NCBI GenBank assembly: GCA_947095535.1
Contig: OX352774.1
Span: forward strand, 118,981,996 to 119,045,995
From: Poecilobothrus nobilitatus
Taxonomy: Eukaryota; Arthropoda; Insecta; Diptera; Dolichopodidae
DNA length: 64,000 bases
Direction of reading: 5' to 3'
Each line of letters opens with the position of its first letter. Position 1 is the stretch's first letter. Of this stretch, positions 62,905 through 64,000 are shown piece by piece. The notes under the pieces are model-generated. The model searched no databases, had not been told where the DNA came from, and saw only the letters and a program-made list of their open reading frames with translations. Both the position numbers and the translations under genes were made by a program.

Positions 62905-63576
62905 ATTATTTTGACATCAATTATATCGCAATAGTGACATTTGTAGGAAATTTCATTCAAATCGTATAACAATTACTATGTGTTCTAGAACATATCAAAT
63001 AATATTCGTATTTGGATCGGATATTTTAAGGAGGACCCACTGAAGCTAAGAACATTTTCATCATACATCGAAATCATCTGACAAATTTTTTATAATGCAT
63101 CAAAGTTCAGCAACATTTTCATAATACATCGACATCATTTGGAAAATTTTTATGTTGCATCAAAGTTCAGCAACCTTTTCATGTTGCAGCAACATTTTCA
63201 TGATGCAATATTTTCACGATACATCGATATCATTTCGCAACTTTCATATGTTGTATCAAAGTTCAACAACATTTTCATGTTGCAGCAAAGTTTTCCACTA
63301 ACATTTTCATGTTGAAACAACATTTTTCAGCAACATTTTCATGATACCTCGACATCATTTGGCAACTTTTTTATGTTGAATCAAAGTTCAGCAACTATTT
63401 CCAGTAACATTTTAATGATACAACATTTTAGCATTAACTATATCGCAAGAGTAATATTTGTACCAAATTTCATTCAAATCGTATAACAATAAATTAGTAT
63501 GTGCTTCTAGATAGATTCTAGAACATCAAATAATATTTGTATTCTGATATTTTAAGGCGGACCCACTGAAACTACA
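62905..63576 (+). repeat. Long direct duplication flanking a minisatellite
   Basis: 62905-63052 and about 63429-63576 are diverged direct copies. Both contain ATATCGCAA, ATTTCATTCAAATCGTATAA, TCTAGAACAT, CAAATAATATT and GATATTTTAAGG-GGACCCACTGAA, at a period of about 525 bases. The minisatellite at 63054-63430 lies between them, so one unit (flank plus minisatellite) seems duplicated. Confidence 0.75.
63054..63430 (+). repeat. Minisatellite of CAACATTTTCATGATACATC-type units
   Basis: The phrases AACATTTTCATGATACATCG, ACATCATTTGGCAACTTTTT and ATGTTGCATCAAAGTTCAGC recur about five times, with units of roughly 60-75 bases and shorter inner repeats of AACATTTTCATGTTGCAGC. Units are diverged and mixed, as in an old higher-order array. 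Confidence 0.75.
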
Positions 63577-64000
63577 GACTTTAAATTTTGTGCCCTAATG
63601 CTGGAGCGTAAAACCAACCCGTATACTAAATTTGATTGAAATCCGACAGTTTTTTTTTGTTTTGTTTAACCACGTGGTTCCTTAGAACAAATCATATTTT
63701 ATTCGGGATTCCACTAGAGTTTACCTAATTAATTAAAAAAATTTTTTTATTTTTTTTTTTGATTCTACACCCTTAAAAACGTCCAGACATTTCTATTTTC
63801 ATTGCTGTCAATAATCCAAGTTTCAGACACAACTAATATGCAAACTATTTATTAAAGTTATGTAGCAGAGCTTCAAACTTTTTGGTTTCAAGTTTATTTT
63901 TAGCGAATTTAGGTCATCAAAATTTGTAGTCCGTTTTAATTTTAAGCTAAAATTTTTGAAGCATGTATCAATTATATATGTATATTTTTGAGAAGCTTGC

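Overview
This is nuclear DNA of an insect or close arthropod relative. The evidence is large A/T-rich non-coding tracts (about three-quarters A+T by eye), spliced exons, tRNA-derived SINEs, CCGTCCGTCCG-type repeats common in insects, and a protein closely matching animal ABCD3/PMP70. I cannot place it to order. There is no bacterial-type operon, CRISPR array, rRNA gene or convincing functional tRNA gene.

Only two protein-coding genes are supported. (1) At 18366-20438 on the plus strand, an uninterrupted reading frame encodes a complete peroxisomal half-size ABC transporter, PMP70/ABCD3. (2) At 41362-47158 on the plus strand, a three-exon gene can be rebuilt from splice signals and reading phase. 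Exon 1 (41362-41388) and the start of exon 2 (42188-42332) encode a signal peptide. Exon 3 (46539-47158) encodes a glycine/tyrosine-rich, GGYGG-repeat domain. The product is a predicted 263-residue secreted structural protein, of cuticle, silk or eggshell-like composition. The two genes show no functional link.

The rest is mostly mobile and repeated DNA. 1-6040: a fold-back sequence, then two tandem head-to-tail copies of a 2.4-2.7 kb element (family A) that carries its own ~145-bp internal repeats. 6041-9847: two facing copies of a ~1.3 kb family (B), one broken by a 648-bp Harbinger-like MITE with a TAA target duplication. 10358-11901 and 59126-60055: two copies of family C, which shares its core with B but has different ends. 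22503-23370, 36080-37397 and 55845-56400: further B copies. 23840-26177: two decayed A-like copies. 30405-31700: a foldback-type pair of inverted short-repeat arrays. 45648-46072, 50644-50980 and 60092-60432: antisense tRNA-derived SINEs with target duplications; the last carries a snap-back copy of its own 5' head. 62905-63576: a duplicated segment around a minisatellite.

Family letters (A, B, C, D, F, G) are local labels, not database names. All repeat and splice calls come from reading and aligning the sequence by eye; no searches were run.
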